This document shows, in pieces, positions 47,780 to 56,782 of a stretch of 64,000 nt of DNA. Both the position numbers and the translations under genes were made by a program. The notes under the pieces are model-generated. The model did no database searches. It was given only the letters and a program-made list of their open reading frames with translations, and had not been told where the DNA came from. The DNA lies in NCBI GenBank assembly GCA_041397765.1, contig JAWKWA010000003.1, positions 124,001 to 188,000 on the forward strand. The letters run 5' to 3'. The stretch's first letter is position 1, and the number at the start of each line of letters is the position of its first letter. This stretch comes from JAWKWA01 sp041397765. GTDB lineage: Bacteria > Pseudomonadota > Alphaproteobacteria > Rhizobiales > Hyphomicrobiaceae.

Positions 47780-50470
47780 ATGACCATCCGCAATCTCGAT
47801 TTCATGATGGCGCCGGCGAGCGTCGTTCTCGTCGGCGCCAGCGAGCGCGAGCACAGCGTCGGCCGCCAACTCGCGCTCAACCTGATCGGCGACGGCTTCG
47901 CCGGCCCCATCCATCTCGTCAATCCACGCGGCGGCAGCCTCGCCGGCCGGACCTTCCACCGCAGCCTCGGCGAGTTGCCGGCGCCGGCCGATCTCGCCGT
48001 GATCGCCGCTCCGCCCCCGAGCGTGCCGGGTCTGATCGCCGAGCTGGCCGCGATGGGCACCCGCTCGGCCGTCGTCATCACCGCCGGCTTCGATCGCGAT
48101 CAGCGCCAGGCCATGCTCGACGCCGCCCGCCCCGCCCTGATGCGGCTGCTCGGTCCCAATTGCATCGGCCTCATGGTGCCCGGCATCGGCCTCAACGCCA
48201 GCTTCTCGCACATCCCCGCGCCCAAGGGCGATCTCGCCTTCGTCTCGCAGTCGGGCGCCCTCATCACCGGCATTCTCGACTGGGCGGCTTCGCGCCGGAT
48301 CGGCTTCTCGCACGTCGTCTCGCTCGGCGACATGGCCGACGTCGATTTCGGCGACCTCATCGACTATCTGGCCGGCGACACCCGCAGCCGCGCCATCCTG
48401 CTTTACATGGAGGCGCTGACCGCGGTGCCGAAATTCATGTCGGCCGCCCGCCGCGCCGCCCGCGTCAAGCCGGTGATCGTCGTGAAATCGGGCCGCCATG
48501 CCGAGGGCGCCCGCGCCGCGGCCTCCCACACCGGTGCGCTCGCGGGCTCGGACGCGGCCTATGACGCCGTCTTCGAGCGCGCCGGTCTCCTTCGCGTCGT
48601 CGAGCTCGACGATCTCTTCAATGCCGCCGAGACGCTGTCGCGCCTGCCGCACCTCATGGGCGACCGGCTCGCCGTCGTCACCAATGGCGGCGGTGCCGGG
48701 GTGCTGGCAGCCGACCGCATCGCCGATCTCGGCGGCCGTCTCGCCACGCTCGCGCCCGGCACCATGGCCGCGCTCGACCGCGCGCTCCCCGCCACGTGGT
48801 CGAAGGGCGATCCCGTCGACATCATCGGCGACGCCGGACCCGAGCGCTACCGCAGCGCCCTCGAAGCCGTGCTGTCCGATCCGGGTGTCGACGCCGTCCT
48901 CGTCGTCAACTGCCCGACCGCGATCGCCTCCAGCGAGGAGGCGGCCGCCGCCGTCATCGCGACCATCAAGGCGCGCGCTGTCAGCGGACAGCCGAAGCCG
49001 ATCGTCGCCTGCTGGCTCGGCGACTCTGCCGCCCGTTCCTCGCGCGTGCTCTTTGCCGAAAGCGGCATCCCCTCCTTCGCGACGCCCGAGAACGCTATCG
49101 AGGGGTTCATGCAACTCGTCCGGCACGCCCGTGCCCAGGATCAGCTCATGGCGACCCCTGCGGTGGTCGACGGCGAGGAGAGCGAGGATGGCGACAAGGT
49201 GCGCGCGATCATCGAGCAGGCGCTCGGCGAGGGCCGCACCATGCTCGGCGAGGACGAGGCCAAATCCGTGCTCTCCGCCTACGGCATTCCGACCGTGCCG
49301 ACTGAGGTCGCTCGCTCCCCTGCCGAGGTCGAGACGATCGCCCGCCGCCTGCTGGCCGGCGAGGCCGCTGTCGCCGTCAAGATCCTCTCGCCCGACATCA
49401 GCCACAAATCGGATGCGGGCGGCGTCCGTCTCGATCTCGTGACGGCCGAGGGGGCCCGCATCGCCGCCGAGGAGATGGTCTCACGCATATCCCGCACATT
49501 GCCCAAGGCGCGGCTCCACGGCTTCGTCGTCGAGCCGATGGTCCGTCGTCCTGGCGCCCACGAGCTCATCGCCGGCATGACGGTCGATCCGACGGTCGGG
49601 CCCGCCCTGCTGTTCGGCGCCGGCGGCACCGCCGTCGAGGTCGTGGCGGACACCCGTCTCGCCCTGCCCCCGCTCGATATGGGCCTCGCCCGCGCCCAGA
49701 TGGAGCATACGCGGGTGATGCGGCTCCTGAAGGGCTATCGCGACCGGCCGCCCGCCGATCTCGACGCCATCGCGGCGACGCTCGTCCGCCTCGGCCGGCT
49801 GGTCTGCGACCATCCCGAGATCCGCGAGCTCGACATCAATCCGCTGCTTGCCGACGCGACTGGCGTCATCGCGCTCGATGCCCGCATCCGTCTGGCCGAC
49901 GAGGCCAGGGAGCCGCGCCCCCCGATGGCGTTGCGGCCCTATCCCTCCAATTGGGTGCGCCGGGCCGAGCTTCCCGGGATCGGCGAGTTCCTGATCCGAC
50001 CCATCCGGCCCGAGGACGAGCCCCTCTATGCCGGCTTCTTCGCCGACGTGACGAGCGAGGACATGCGCATGCGCTTCTTCACGCCCGCGCCCGGCCTCAC
50101 CCATCGCCACCTCGCCCGGCTCACCCAGATCGACTATGCGCGCGAGATGGCATTCGCGGCGATTGCCGCCACGGGCGAGCTGATCGGCGTCGTCAGGCTG
50201 ATCGCAGATCCCGACTACACCCATGCCGAATACGGCGTCCTCTTGCGTTCGAGCCTGAAGGGGCGGGGTCTCGGCTGGATGCTGATGCAGCATCTGATCG
50301 CCTATGCCCGCGCCGAGGGCCTCGAGGAGCTGAAGGGTTCCGTGCTCGCCGAGAACGTGACCATGCTGCGCATGTGCCGGGAGCTCGGCTTCAAGGTCGA
50401 GAGCGTGCCAGACGAGCCGACGCTGCGGCAGGTCGTGCTCAGCCTCGCCGCGCCGCCGGTCTCGGCCTGA
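47780..50470 (+). CDS. ADP-forming acyl-CoA synthetase fused to a GNAT acetyltransferase (Pat-like)
   Basis: An 896-residue three-part protein: a CoA-binding plus succinyl-CoA-ligase-like domain (PASVVLVGASEREHSVGRQL, LLGPNCIGLM), an ATP-grasp domain (around residues 470-690, AAVAVKILSPDISHKSDAGG), and a C-terminal GNAT domain (around 730-890, YGVLLRSSLKGRGLGWMLMQ). This is the layout of protein lysine acetyltransferase Pat/YfiQ. In known Pat enzymes the synthetase part lost its phospho-histidine; here a histidine is present at the expected place in AASHTGALAGSD (His250), so synthetase activity may remain. The ATG at 47780 follows GAGGTGAGCC. Confidence 0.88.
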   Translation: MTIRNLDFMMAPASVVLVGASEREHSVGRQLALNLIGDGFAGPIHLVNPRGGSLAGRTFHRSLGELPAPADLAVIAAPPPSVPGLIAELAAMGTRSAVVITAGFDRDQRQAMLDAARPALMRLLGPNCIGLMVPGIGLNASFSHIPAPKGDLAFVSQSGALITGILDWAASRRIGFSHVVSLGDMADVDFGDLIDYLAGDTRSRAILLYMEALTAVPKFMSAARRAARVKPVIVVKSGRHAEGARAAASHTGALAGSDAAYDAVFERAGLLRVVELDDLFNAAETLSRLPHLMGDRLAVVTNGGGAGVLAADRIADLGGRLATLAPGTMAALDRALPATWSKGDPVDIIGDAGPERYRSALEAVLSDPGVDAVLVVNCPTAIASSEEAAAAVIATIKARAVSGQPKPIVACWLGDSAARSSRVLFAESGIPSFATPENAIEGFMQLVRHARAQDQLMATPAVVDGEESEDGDKVRAIIEQALGEGRTMLGEDEAKSVLSAYGIPTVPTEVARSPAEVETIARRLLAGEAAVAVKILSPDISHKSDAGGVRLDLVTAEGARIAAEEMVSRISRTLPKARLHGFVVEPMVRRPGAHELIAGMTVDPTVGPALLFGAGGTAVEVVADTRLALPPLDMGLARAQMEHTRVMRLLKGYRDRPPADLDAIAATLVRLGRLVCDHPEIRELDINPLLADATGVIALDARIRLADEAREPRPPMALRPYPSNWVRRAELPGIGEFLIRPIRPEDEPLYAGFFADVTSEDMRMRFFTPAPGLTHRHLARLTQIDYAREMAFAAIAATGELIGVVRLIADPDYTHAEYGVLLRSSLKGRGLGWMLMQHLIAYARAEGLEELKGSVLAENVTMLRMCRELGFKVESVPDEPTLRQVVLSLAAPPVSA

Positions 50471-50669
50471 GCGCGCGCGTTGCGGCGGATTGCAGCCGGT
50501 CCAGATGGCGGGGATCGTTGGCCCGAGCGGTCGTCCCGTTGCGGGACGGAATGGGACGCCTCGGGACGCGAGAAGGATCGATGGGGCGTGGACCGCGCCG
50601 TCGCTTGAAACACCAAGGGGGAGAGCGGCAAACTGCCGTGATCCGCGTGACCAGCCCGCAAGACGGGGA

Positions 50670-50744
50670 TGGCTCCGGGAGCAGGATTCGAACCTGCGAC
50701 CAGCCGGTTAACAGCCGGCTGCTCTACCGCTGAGCTATCCCGGA
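50670..50744 (-). tRNA. tRNA-Asn (anticodon GTT)
   Basis: TCCGGGA pairs with TCCCGGA; the anticodon loop CTGTTAA holds GTT; T-arm GCAGGTTCGAATCCTGC; discriminator G with encoded CCA; 75 bases. Confidence 0.97.
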
Positions 50745-50985
50745 TCACGATTTCCGCGCGACATGCCACCTTCCGGATTTGCCCATCGGGCACTGCCGGC
50801 AGCCGGCCTTCGTTCGGCGCGGGGCATCCTATAGCGCAAATGGTTAAGCAAATCTACAGCCGATGCGCGGAGAGCGGGGCGGAGCCAGGGGCGCGCGCAG
50901 GAGGCCCGGCACCGCCGTCACGGCCCTCTGCCATACCGGGAGCGAGCGACTTCGAGGGTCGCGGAAAGAGAAGGGAACTGGGATC

Positions 50986-51059
50986 TGGAGGCCACGCCCG
51001 GAATCGAACCGGGGTAAACGGATTTGCAGTCCGGTGCGTAACCACTCCGCCACGTGGCC
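50986..51059 (-). tRNA. tRNA-Cys (anticodon GCA)
   Basis: GGCCACG pairs with CGTGGCC; the anticodon loop CTGCAAA holds GCA; T-arm CCCGGTTCGATTCCGGG; discriminator U (as in all tRNA-Cys) with encoded CCA; 74 bases. Confidence 0.97.
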
Positions 51060-51517
51060 ATTCCAGTCGGATCCCGCCATCGGGAAGGGGCAGGCGCCGT
51101 CTTCGGCGGTGCCCGGTCCAGATCGCGACATTGCGGTTGCAGCGCTGCAACCTTCGTGCCGCATGGGACCGACGGCCCGTCAGATGGACCGGAGGCCCGC
51201 CCGATGTCAACTGCTTTCACGGCTCCGGCGGCCGGTGACGGGCCGGCGGCTGTCCGGCCGCGAGGGCCGCCGCAAGGCGGCAGCCTCACTCGGCCGCGTC
51301 GCCGATCCGCGCTCCGCCGTCCGGTGGAACAGGCCCTGCGATCCCTTGGCCAGTCCCGCGACGAGCTGGCTGGCGCCCGAGCCGAAAATGCACTGGTCCC
51401 CCAACGCCCAAATCGCTAGTTTGCCGCCGGAATGGGTGAGAGGGCCGCCGCGCCGGCCCGGATCGGTGCCGCACCGGCGCGCCGACAGTCGAGCCCCGAC
51501 GGGGCGGATGGGGAGCC
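51060..51517. other. Intergenic region upstream of pcm with a perfect palindrome
   Basis: 458 bases between tRNA-Cys and pcm. Besides the 18-bp palindrome at 51135-51152, no coding or RNA feature is convincing; the open frames crossing it have no family resemblance. Confidence 0.5.
51135..51152. promoter_or_regulatory. 18-bp perfect palindrome (GGTTGCAGC and its complement)
   Basis: GGTTGCAGCGCTGCAACC reads the same on both strands. The outer half-site GGTTGCA is the one found as an inverted pair at 5655-5684. A dimeric regulator site is possible; it lies about 365 bases before pcm and 75 bases before tRNA-Cys in the latter's direction of transcription, where it might regulate that tRNA. Confidence 0.35.
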
Positions 51518-52186
51518 ATGGTGGATTTCGCGACGCTCAGGCAGAACATGGTGGAATCGCAGGTCCGCACCAGCAATGTCACCGATCGCCGTGTGCTGCG
51601 CGCCATGCTCGATGTGCCTCGCGAGCTGTTCGTGCCCGCCTCCTTGCGCAGCCTCTCCTATATGGACGAGTCGATCCCCTATGACGGCCGCGACCGCCGC
51701 GCCGGCCGGGGCATGATGCCGGCCATGGCCTTCGCCCGCCTCCTCCAGCTCGCCGATGTCGGCGCCAGGGATCTCGTGCTCGTGGTCGGGGCCGGCACCG
51801 GCTACGGCACCGCGCTCGTCGCCCGGCTGGCCATGTCGGTCGTGGCGCTCGAATGCGATCAGGCGCTGGCGGACAAGGCGACAGCGACGCTCGCCGAGAG
51901 CGGTGTCGACAATGCCGCGGTGGTGGTCGGCCCGCTCGAGCTCGGCTGTCCCGACGAAGGGCCCTTCGACGTCATCGTCTTCGAGGGGCAGGTACCCGAA
52001 GTGCCCGCCGCCTATCTCTCGCAGTTGCGCGAGGGTGGTCGGCTCGTCGCCATGGTCGGCTCGCCGACGCTCGCCCGCGCCCAGGTGATGGAGAGCCGCA
52101 GCGGCCAGTGGATCTCGCGGGCCGATTTCGCCGCCCCCGCCCCCGTCCTGCCCGGCTTTGCGACGGACCCCGGCTTCACGCTCTGA
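51518..52186 (+). CDS. Protein-L-isoaspartate O-methyltransferase family protein
   Basis: A 222-residue SAM-dependent methyltransferase of the Pcm family, which repairs isoaspartyl residues. Seen: VESQVRTSNVTDRRVLRAML, LFVPASLRSLSYMDESIPYD and the SAM-binding LVLVVGAGTGYGTALVARLA. In alphaproteobacteria this form is found next to tolC, as here. The strict Pcm motifs around the substrate are only partly kept, so true isoaspartyl repair is not certain. Intact. Confidence 0.85.
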   Translation: MVDFATLRQNMVESQVRTSNVTDRRVLRAMLDVPRELFVPASLRSLSYMDESIPYDGRDRRAGRGMMPAMAFARLLQLADVGARDLVLVVGAGTGYGTALVARLAMSVVALECDQALADKATATLAESGVDNAAVVVGPLELGCPDEGPFDVIVFEGQVPEVPAAYLSQLREGGRLVAMVGSPTLARAQVMESRSGQWISRADFAAPAPVLPGFATDPGFTL

Positions 52187-52728
52187 TCGTTCGGCGCGGG
52201 GAAGGGCGGGCGTCCGATAGCGGGCGGGACATGGTTCCGGCAGAAGTCACAACACCAAGCTTCCGGCACTGCCGGTGACGGTGCGGCAGCGCCCAGTCGC
52301 GCGAAGGGCACGTCTCCCGCGTCGACTGCCCGCAACCTTGCTCAGGTTCTCCACTGCTTCGGCGATGCATGCGCAACAGGCGCGCGCTCGGCTGACGTAA
52401 GGTCTCACCAAGGGATTCGCAGGGCGTCCGGAACCATGTCGGGGCGCAGGCGGATCGGGCATGGGGGAGATGACGCGTCGCGCCGGCGGGAGGGCTCGCC
52501 GACATCAGCGACATCTTGCCGCCAGCGACGGGGCATGCGGTTGCTCAATCGCCACAGCAGAGCGACAACCTGCTCGCAAGCATGTGAGAATCCTGCGGGC
52601 GCCCCTTCGTCGAATCTGTCCGGCGGTCTAGCGTCGCCCCCGGACGCCACAAGTATCCAACAGGTTCTCCACAGGTCGCACGAGACGGGTTTCGCGGGCA
52701 GAGGTCTAGGGCGGCAGGCTCTCAAGGA
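52187..52728. other. Gene-free stretch between pcm and tolC
   Basis: 542 bases. Open frames on both strands have no recognisable family and poor codon pattern. The last 100 bases, less GC-rich, should hold the tolC promoter, which I could not place with confidence. Confidence 0.5.
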
Positions 52729-52746
52729 ATGGGACAGTTGGCCAGC

Positions 52747-54189
52747 ATGCACGACCGGTCGAGAAATCATCCGCGAGAATGCGGCGCGGGAAAGGTGCTC
52801 GGCGTCCTCGCCGCGCTCGCCTTTCTCCTCTGGCTCCCCGAGACTGTCCGGGCGGAGACGCTCCTGCAGGCATTGACGGCGGCCTACCAGAACAATCCTG
52901 TCATCAACTCCCAGCGTGCCCAGTTGCGTGCGACCGACGAGAGCCTGGCCGAGGCCCAGTCCGGCTACCGTCCCTCGGTGTCGGGCCAGGCCGAGATGGG
53001 CAATCAGCGCACCGAGGTCGACGGCCGGGCCTCCTCGACCAGTCCCTATGGCGTCTCGGTTCAGGTGGTCCAGCCGATCTTCGACGGCTATGAGACCGTG
53101 AGCGCCGTGCGCGAGGCCAAGGCCAATATCGAGGCTGGCCGCGCCCAGTTGCGCTCCGTCGAACAGCGCACGCTCCTCAGTGCCGTCGCCGCCTATGCCG
53201 ACGTCATCCGCGATCAGGCGATCGTCCAGCTTCGCGAGAACAATGTCGGCGTGCTCTCGCGCGAGCTTCGCGCCACCGAGGAGCGCTTCGCCGTCGGCGA
53301 GGTGACGAAGACCGACGTCGCCCCGGCGCGCGCGCGCCGCGCCGGCGCCGTCTCGGCCCTCGATCTGGCGCGCGCCAATCTGCGCTCGAGCCTTGGCACC
53401 TATGAGCAGCTCGTCGGCCATCCGGCGGGCGCGCTTTCCGAGCCGGGCATTCCGACCCATCTGATCCCCTATAGCCTGGAGGAGGCGATCGGCCTTGGCC
53501 AGTCGCAGAACCCCGATGTGATCGCCGCCGCCTACCTCGAGGAAGCGGCAGTCCACAACATCAAGCGCGTCGAGGCGTTCATGCTGCCGCAGGTGCAGGT
53601 CGACGCCTCGTTCACCGAGCGCTTCGATCCGAGCCCGGTGGTCAAGCGCTCCGAGACGGCGCAGATCTTCGCGCGCATGAGCGTGCCTTTCTATCAGGGC
53701 GGCCAGGTCGCAGCGCAGGTCCGCGGCGCCAAGGAGCAGCGCCACAGCCGCCTCGAGGATATCGAGACCGCCCGCCTGCAGGTCCGCTCCGACGTGATCA
53801 CGGCCTGGTCGCAATACGACGCCGCCAAGGCCCAGCTCGTTTCCGACCGGGTTCAGGTCGATGCCACCCGCATCGCGCTCGAAGGTGTGCGCGAGGAGGA
53901 GAAGGTCGGCCAGCGCACCCTGCTCGACGTGCTGAACGCCGAGCAGGAGTTCCTCAATGCCAAGGTCTCGCTGGCCGGTACCGAGCGTGACGAGGTGGTC
54001 GCGGCATTCTCGCTGATCTCGGCGGTCGGCCGGTTGAGCTTTGAGGATCTCGGCCTCCAGACCGATCCCTACGACGTCGAGTCCCACTATCGCGAGGTCA
54101 ATGGCAAGGCCTGGGGCATCACCATCGAGCGCGAGGAAGGCTACGAGGGCTATACGATCGAGGGGTTGCAGAACACGCCGCCGAACTGA
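52747..54189 (+). CDS. tolC: TolC-family outer membrane channel protein
   Basis: Outer-membrane exit duct for type I secretion and RND efflux, about 480 residues. Signal peptide (VLGVLAALAFLLWLPETVRA), then LLQALTAAYQNNPVINSQRA, SVQVVQPIFDGYETVSAVRE in the first repeat, and YQGGQVAAQVRGAKEQR in the second, with the coiled-coil hairpins between. The ATG at 52747 is preferred; 52729 lies three bases after an AAGGA and is less well spaced. Followed by the popZ-like gene. Intact. Confidence 0.92.
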   Translation: MHDRSRNHPRECGAGKVLGVLAALAFLLWLPETVRAETLLQALTAAYQNNPVINSQRAQLRATDESLAEAQSGYRPSVSGQAEMGNQRTEVDGRASSTSPYGVSVQVVQPIFDGYETVSAVREAKANIEAGRAQLRSVEQRTLLSAVAAYADVIRDQAIVQLRENNVGVLSRELRATEERFAVGEVTKTDVAPARARRAGAVSALDLARANLRSSLGTYEQLVGHPAGALSEPGIPTHLIPYSLEEAIGLGQSQNPDVIAAAYLEEAAVHNIKRVEAFMLPQVQVDASFTERFDPSPVVKRSETAQIFARMSVPFYQGGQVAAQVRGAKEQRHSRLEDIETARLQVRSDVITAWSQYDAAKAQLVSDRVQVDATRIALEGVREEEKVGQRTLLDVLNAEQEFLNAKVSLAGTERDEVVAAFSLISAVGRLSFEDLGLQTDPYDVESHYREVNGKAWGITIEREEGYEGYTIEGLQNTPPN

Positions 54190-54687
54190 GGCTCGACAGG
54201 CGTTGCACCTCCGCTCGAGATGGCGCGGGGGAACGCCAGGGCGGAGCGGCTGCCAAGAATTGCTTAGCCCTTTGCCGCTATCGACATTGCCGGCGCCCGG
54301 GATTGTCGCGATCGTCGAATTTGGACCCGGGCCGGGCTGCAAGGCGTGCCGGGGCGGGCGATCCTCCAGCGGTCGTCCTGTGCAGCGATGCGCGTCGAAA
54401 GTGCGTTCGTGACAAAATCGCCTTTCTTTGGCGCTAGCCGGACGAATAGTCTGGCAAACGCCGGGCGAGCACGATGGGTGCCCGACGAGGTGGCGTGTGT
54501 CAGGTCGGTCGCGTGTGTCGACCGGCCGGCTCGATCGGCGGCCGATCCAGGTCCTTTGACCGGCGGGGACGGCGGGGAGATCGGGCAGAGTGCAGGGAAA
54601 TCCAGGGACCTCCAGCGGATCCGGGTGACGCGGATGGTCTTCGAGGGTGCCTCAGCGGCACCGGACCTGATGGGCATGGGCGAGACG
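54190..54687. other. Stretch between tolC and the popZ-like gene
   Basis: 498 bases. The popZ frame stays open upstream to 54346, and ATGs at 54634 and 54670 are alternative starts, but the sequence before 54688 has no DUF2497 character. Likely promoter and leader. No RNA gene seen. Confidence 0.45.
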
Positions 54688-56544
54688 ATGAGCAGGACCG
54701 ACCAGTCGACCGACACCAGCATGGAAGAGATCCTGGCCTCGATCCGCCGGATCATCTCCGAGGAACCGGTCGAGGAAGCCGCGGCGCCGGTGCGCAGCCG
54801 TGGCTGGGAGGATCGCGCGAGCCCGGCCAGCTTCGTCAGCGACATCGCCGAGGCGCTCGATCAGCAATCGCGCGGCGATCGTGGTCCGGACGACGATATA
54901 CTCGAGCTCAAGGAGGAGCTGCCGCTCATCGCCGAGCCGCGCCGGCCGACCCCGCATATGCGCGGTGTGGCGAGCGAGCCAGCCACCGAGCCGGTGCGCC
55001 CGACCCTGCGGGACCAGCACCGCCCGGCCGCCGCGACGACCGCGCCGGCGGTCGCTCCCGCCCGCGAGACCGAAGCCTCGCGCAGCGTCGGTGCCGCTCA
55101 GCCGGGCGTCCGCCGTCAGCCCATGCCGATGCAGCCACGCCCGCTCGCCGCCGATGCGGCGCGCCCGATGCCTGCCCCTATCCCCGACGTGACGGGGGCC
55201 GCCGCGCGCCTCGCCAGCGAAGGCCGCCCGATCGGCCGCACCGCCACCGCCCGGTCGGCGGCCGCGGAAACGGAGCGGTCCGCATCCGCCCCGGCGCGCG
55301 GCCTCGACTCTGTCGCGCCGGCAAGGAAGGTCGCGGCCGAGCCGACGCCTGTCGCCGAGGATGGCGGCGAGCCGGTCGCCATGCGCTCGCGTCTGCCCCT
55401 GGTCGGCCATTCGATCGGGCTCGAGCCCGAGCGCGCGGTGTCGGCAACACCGTCTGTGGCTGTGGTCTCCGCGCCGCTCCCCGCCGAGCCGGAGACCGAC
55501 GACGAACCGCTGGTGCTGGCTTCGAGCGTCGAGACGATCGACGATGAAGCTCCGCTCGATCTCGCCCTGCCCGAGGAGATCCCGGCCGCGCGAGAGGAAG
55601 TCGTCGTGGCCGCGGCACCCGGCGATGTGGCGGCGGATGACCTGGTCGACGCCGCCGACGAGCCGTCGGACGATGTCCTCTACACGGCCGAGGCGTTCGA
55701 TGAGGCCGATGACGACGAGCCGATCGCGCTCGTCATGCCGATGGCCGAGGCGGTCGACGCGACTGCAACGCTTGCCGCCGCCGAACCGAAGCCAGCCGAC
55801 GCCACCAGCATGTCCGCCGTCGCACCCTCCACGGCCGAGCCGGCCGAGATCGAGGACGACCGACCCGGGGAGCGCGCCAGGGACGGCGAGAGCCTCGCGG
55901 TGGAGATGGAGACGGCAGCCATGGTCGACCCGTCGGCCGCCGATGCGATCGAGGCGGTCGCCGAAGATGCCGGGGACGACCGTCTCGCCGTTGACGCCGC
56001 CGCGCCAACGGTCGGGATGACGGCCGCCACAGAGAGCGATGCCGCAAGCGCGCCGGCTGTGACGGCAGCGGCTCCCGCCAGTGCGGGCGAGGCGGCAGCG
56101 CCGGCGGAGGCCGATCCGGCCCCGACCCCGTCGCGTGTCCGCCCCGTTGTCGAGGCCGCCCGCCCGCGGATCGTCGCCGAGGAACTGGCACCGGTTGCCG
56201 CCTCGACCTTGCCCGTCGAGACCGTCGCAGCGGCTTCGTCCAGCGAGCGGTCGGCTGAACCTGCCGCTCTCGCCAAGGCAGCGGCCGAGCCGGCTTCGCC
56301 TGCCGAGGAGCCGGCGCCCCTCGCCGAGACCCCGCCGGTCGAGGCTTCGCCGGTCGCCATTCCGGCCGAGCCTGTCGCATCGGTCGCCGCCGGACCGATG
56401 GCGGCCGGACGCTCGCTCGAGGACGCCATGGCTGCCCTCCTGAAGCCCATGCTGCGCGAGTGGCTCGACGACAACATGCCCCGCATTCTCGAGAAGGTCG
56501 TCGTTTGCGAGGAACTCGCCCGCGTCGGCCGGAAGGGCGAATAG
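54688..56544 (+). CDS. popZ: PopZ/DUF2497-family polar organising protein, very long form
   Basis: PopZ forms a polar matrix that anchors the chromosome origin through ParB and recruits cell-cycle regulators. Two conserved ends are seen: the N-terminal helix SMEEILASIRRIISEEP and the C-terminal oligomerisation region LEDAMAALLKPMLREWLDDN followed by MPRILEKVVVCEELAR. Between them lie about 530 residues rich in Pro, Ala, Glu and Asp with no predicted fold. Caulobacter PopZ is 177 residues with a spacer of roughly 80; here the product is 618. It follows tolC and precedes valS, its usual place. Confidence 0.85.
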   Translation: MSRTDQSTDTSMEEILASIRRIISEEPVEEAAAPVRSRGWEDRASPASFVSDIAEALDQQSRGDRGPDDDILELKEELPLIAEPRRPTPHMRGVASEPATEPVRPTLRDQHRPAAATTAPAVAPARETEASRSVGAAQPGVRRQPMPMQPRPLAADAARPMPAPIPDVTGAAARLASEGRPIGRTATARSAAAETERSASAPARGLDSVAPARKVAAEPTPVAEDGGEPVAMRSRLPLVGHSIGLEPERAVSATPSVAVVSAPLPAEPETDDEPLVLASSVETIDDEAPLDLALPEEIPAAREEVVVAAAPGDVAADDLVDAADEPSDDVLYTAEAFDEADDDEPIALVMPMAEAVDATATLAAAEPKPADATSMSAVAPSTAEPAEIEDDRPGERARDGESLAVEMETAAMVDPSAADAIEAVAEDAGDDRLAVDAAAPTVGMTAATESDAASAPAVTAAAPASAGEAAAPAEADPAPTPSRVRPVVEAARPRIVAEELAPVAASTLPVETVAAASSSERSAEPAALAKAAAEPASPAEEPAPLAETPPVEASPVAIPAEPVASVAAGPMAAGRSLEDAMAALLKPMLREWLDDNMPRILEKVVVCEELARVGRKGE

Positions 56545-56782
56545 GGCCCGCTCCGCGGCTACGCCTGGAGCCAGCGGCCGAGACGATGCCGCACCAGCAC
56601 TCTCCTAGGGACTGGGGCGAGGCGTCTTCTTGTTCTGATCTTTCAAGCGCCGGCTGTGGCCTTGCCCGCAAGCCCTGACCGCGCCACTCAGGTCGCGCGC
56701 GTTGACACGCTTCCGCGCCACGGCGTAAGCACGCCCGATCCTCATCCCCCGCAGATCCCGCGACATCCGGACAGGGCGCGTC

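Noticed and set aside
52176..52514. A 112-codon minus-strand gene between pcm and tolC
   Set aside because: Arg/Ser/Pro-rich without hydrophobic core or motif; codon pattern is not coding-like.
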